DNA from: Lonsdalea populi
GTDB taxonomy: Bacteria > Pseudomonadota > Gammaproteobacteria > Enterobacterales > Enterobacteriaceae
Assembly (NCBI RefSeq): GCF_015999465.1
Contig: NZ_CP065534.1
Span: 3,795,708-3,859,707 of the forward strand
Length of the DNA: 64,000 nucleotides
Direction of reading: 5' to 3'
Shown: positions 62,608 through 64,000 of the stretch, in pieces
How positions within the stretch are numbered: the stretch's first letter is position 1
How the letters are laid out: each line of letters opens with the position of its first letter
Notes under the pieces: generated by a model
Seen by the model: the letters and a program-made list of their open reading frames with translations, nothing else
What the model was told of the DNA's origin: nothing
Database searches by the model: none
Position numbers and translations under genes: made by a program

Positions 62608-62865
62608 TTAATGTTCTCTGTTATTGTCGGTTTTTGGCGGTACGGGATCATCACCACCAGGGTTCAAAGGGTGGCATTTTAATACGCGTTTCAGCGCCAA
62701 CCAACAGCCTTTTAACATGCCGAATCTGCGTATTGCCTCAATGCCATATTGGGAACACGTCGGGTGGAAACGACAGTGCGGTCCCAGCAGTGGACTGATA
62801 AAGCGCTGATATCCGCGTATCAACCCGATCAGCAGGCGGGAGCCAATCGACAGTGCCGACGCCAT
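62608..62865 (-). CDS. yidD: Membrane protein insertion efficiency factor YidD
   Basis: 85 residues, same as E. coli. Three conserved Cys in [12 protein letters not shown] and [14 protein letters not shown], the family signature, behind an amphipathic N-terminal helix. It overlaps rnpA by 37 bp, as in relatives. Confidence 0.95.
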   Translation of the reverse strand: MASALSIGSRLLIGLIRGYQRFISPLLGPHCRFHPTCSQYGIEAIRRFGMLKGCWLALKRVLKCHPLNPGGDDPVPPKTDNNREH

Positions 62866-63188
62866 AATTTTTCCAACGCTTCCGTCAGCGCACGGTTATC
62901 CAGATCGGCCACGCCTTTTTTCGCGATGATGATAAAGTCCATGGCAGGCAACTGGTGCTGATGCAGGCGGAAACTTTCGCGCGTCAGACGTTTGATGCGG
63001 TTGCGTTCATGAGCCCGTTTAACATGCTTTTTGGCGACGGTAAGACCGATGCGGGGATGCCCCAGCGTATTCAGGCGGCCGAGAATGGTGATTTGCGGCG
63101 TGCCGGCCCGTTGAGGTTGCTGGAAGACGAAAGAGAAATGGCTGGGAGTTAACAAACGTAACTCCCTGGGAAAAGCGAGCTTAACCAC
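62829..63188 (-). CDS. rnpA: Ribonuclease P protein component
   Basis: 119 residues. The RNR signature reads [19 protein letters not shown] at about residues 53-71. It assists the RNA subunit in 5' maturation of tRNAs. Follows rpmH closely in the usual order. Confidence 0.97.
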   Translation of the reverse strand: MVKLAFPRELRLLTPSHFSFVFQQPQRAGTPQITILGRLNTLGHPRIGLTVAKKHVKRAHERNRIKRLTRESFRLHQHQLPAMDFIIIAKKGVADLDNRALTEALEKLWRRHCRLAPAC

Positions 63189-63206
63189 TCGGTGGGTTAG
63201 CTTTTA

Positions 63207-63359
<153 letters not shown>

Positions 63360-63461
63360 CTAAACTTGATTAAAACTTCATAGTTAACGCGTTTGGCTAC
63401 TCGGCGTGAAGAAAATGACCGACGCCTCAATCGCATATACATAGATATAAAATGAGGCGGG

Positions 63462-63490
63462 ATTGTAATAATTGTACAGTCCCGAGTCAA
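63462..63490 (-). promoter_or_regulatory. Sigma70 promoter of rpmH-rnpA
   Basis: On the minus strand TTGACT (63490-63485) and TACAAT (63467-63462) are 17 bp apart, a near-consensus pair. Transcription would start near 63455, about 108 bases before the rpmH ATG. Confidence 0.75.
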
Positions 63491-63614
63491 TTAACATCCG
63501 CGTTCACCCACCCGATGTTTCCCGCTTGAGGAAACATCACCTGCCTAACCGAGCACAGCGTGCAGGCGCCACGCGCAGGGCGGGAATTATACGTACTCCA
63601 TACTAAAGCGCAAG

Positions 63615-63877
63615 GATCGAGCACAGATCCTGGTAAGAAGATCATGATCCCCCCTCACCGGCAATGGAGAAAAATCCGTCTATCCTTATAGAGGCCCTAC
63701 AGCAGCCCGCCGGGTGTGGGTAACCTTATCATGACCTCCGATCCTCTGCGTCGGGGCCGGTAGGGGAATAAGAATAGCCTGTGGATAAAAAGGATCAAAA
63801 CTGTGCAGAAGGGGGAAGATCTCTGCAGGCGTTTAGGTTATGATCCGCCGTCCCGCTAGCGATCCTCCGTCGGGATC
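63615..63877. promoter_or_regulatory. GATC-rich control region upstream of dnaA
   Basis: Ten GATC sites fall in 263 bp (63615, 63626, 63640, 63646, 63740, 63793, 63818, 63842, 63861, 63874), about ten times chance. In E. coli the dnaA promoter is also GATC-rich and is sequestered by SeqA after replication. dnaA itself should start just beyond the window. The remaining spacer to 64000 shows no gene. Confidence 0.75.
63780..63788 (-). promoter_or_regulatory. DnaA box in the dnaA promoter region
   Basis: TGTGGATAA, the exact complement of the strong DnaA box TTATCCACA. A one-mismatch copy, TGTGGGTAA, is at 63715-63723. Consistent with dnaA autoregulation. Confidence 0.85.
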
Positions 63878-64000
63878 GTCACGGTAAGCCGCATCAATGC
63901 GCGGCGCACGCTGGCTCTCCATATCCGGGTAGCGGGTGCCAAAAATCATGAGTTACATAACTAACGATTCTGTTTCTTTTCTTTGTTCTATCTTGTTCGA

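Overview
The window is chromosomal DNA of an enterobacterium, close to the replication origin. The backbone order is atp operon, glmU-glmS, pstSCAB-phoU, yieH-adeP-yieE, and mnmE-yidC-yidD-rnpA-rpmH, with a dnaA leader running off the right edge. This is the order seen between atp and dnaA in Escherichia coli relatives. The moderately high GC and the set of extra genes (aryl polyene cluster, Kdp, Nac, DUF3289-type protein) would fit a plant-associated Pectobacteriaceae genus such as Brenneria, Dickeya, Lonsdalea or Pectobacterium. That placement is an inference from gene content.

Layout. 1-4.97 kb: end of atpF, then atpHAGDC and a terminator. 5.2-8.7 kb: glmU and glmS (hexosamine precursors), with an unoccupied Tn7-type attachment region after glmS. 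8.96-24.1 kb: a lipoprotein gene, then a tightly overlapping 17-gene operon for an aryl polyene (APE) pigment: methyltransferase, ketosynthases, acyltransferases, two ACPs, ligase, two dehydratases, ketoreductase, thioesterase, LolA-like carrier, MMPL exporter and lipoprotein. It separates glmS from pst, which are neighbours in E. coli. 24.5-29.3 kb: PhoB-box-controlled pstSCAB-phoU. 29.4-31.8 kb: an amino-acid type ABC importer without its own ATPase gene. 31.8-35.0 kb: yieH, adeP and a yieE homologue with a damaged metal site. 35.2-37.8 kb: a ferredoxin-like protein and AegA. 38.2-40.7 kb: an FUSC-type and a DMT-type membrane protein.

41-51 kb looks like a nitrogen-controlled pyroglutamate (5-oxoproline) island. 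It holds a periplasmic binding protein, pxpB, pxpC, a class I aminotransferase on the other strand, a Nac-type regulator preceded by a sigma54 promoter and an NtrC-like site, an orphan biotinyl-carrier-like protein, pxpA, a short-chain dehydrogenase, two permeases and an ATPase. The binding protein at one end and the permeases/ATPase at the other would make a complete importer. Its substrate would be cleaved by PxpABC to glutamate, and Nac would couple this to nitrogen limitation.

51-55.5 kb: kdpFABC on the minus strand with a KdpE-like repeat upstream but no kdpDE beside it. 55.5-59.5 kb: a low-GC accessory patch with a DUF3289-type protein and an overlapping membrane protein (possible effector/immunity pair), followed by a decayed IS3-family element interrupted by an IS110-family remnant. 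59.5-64 kb: mnmE, yidC, yidD, rnpA, rpmH on the minus strand, then an intergenic region with the rpmH promoter, a perfect DnaA box and many GATC sites, as expected just upstream of dnaA.
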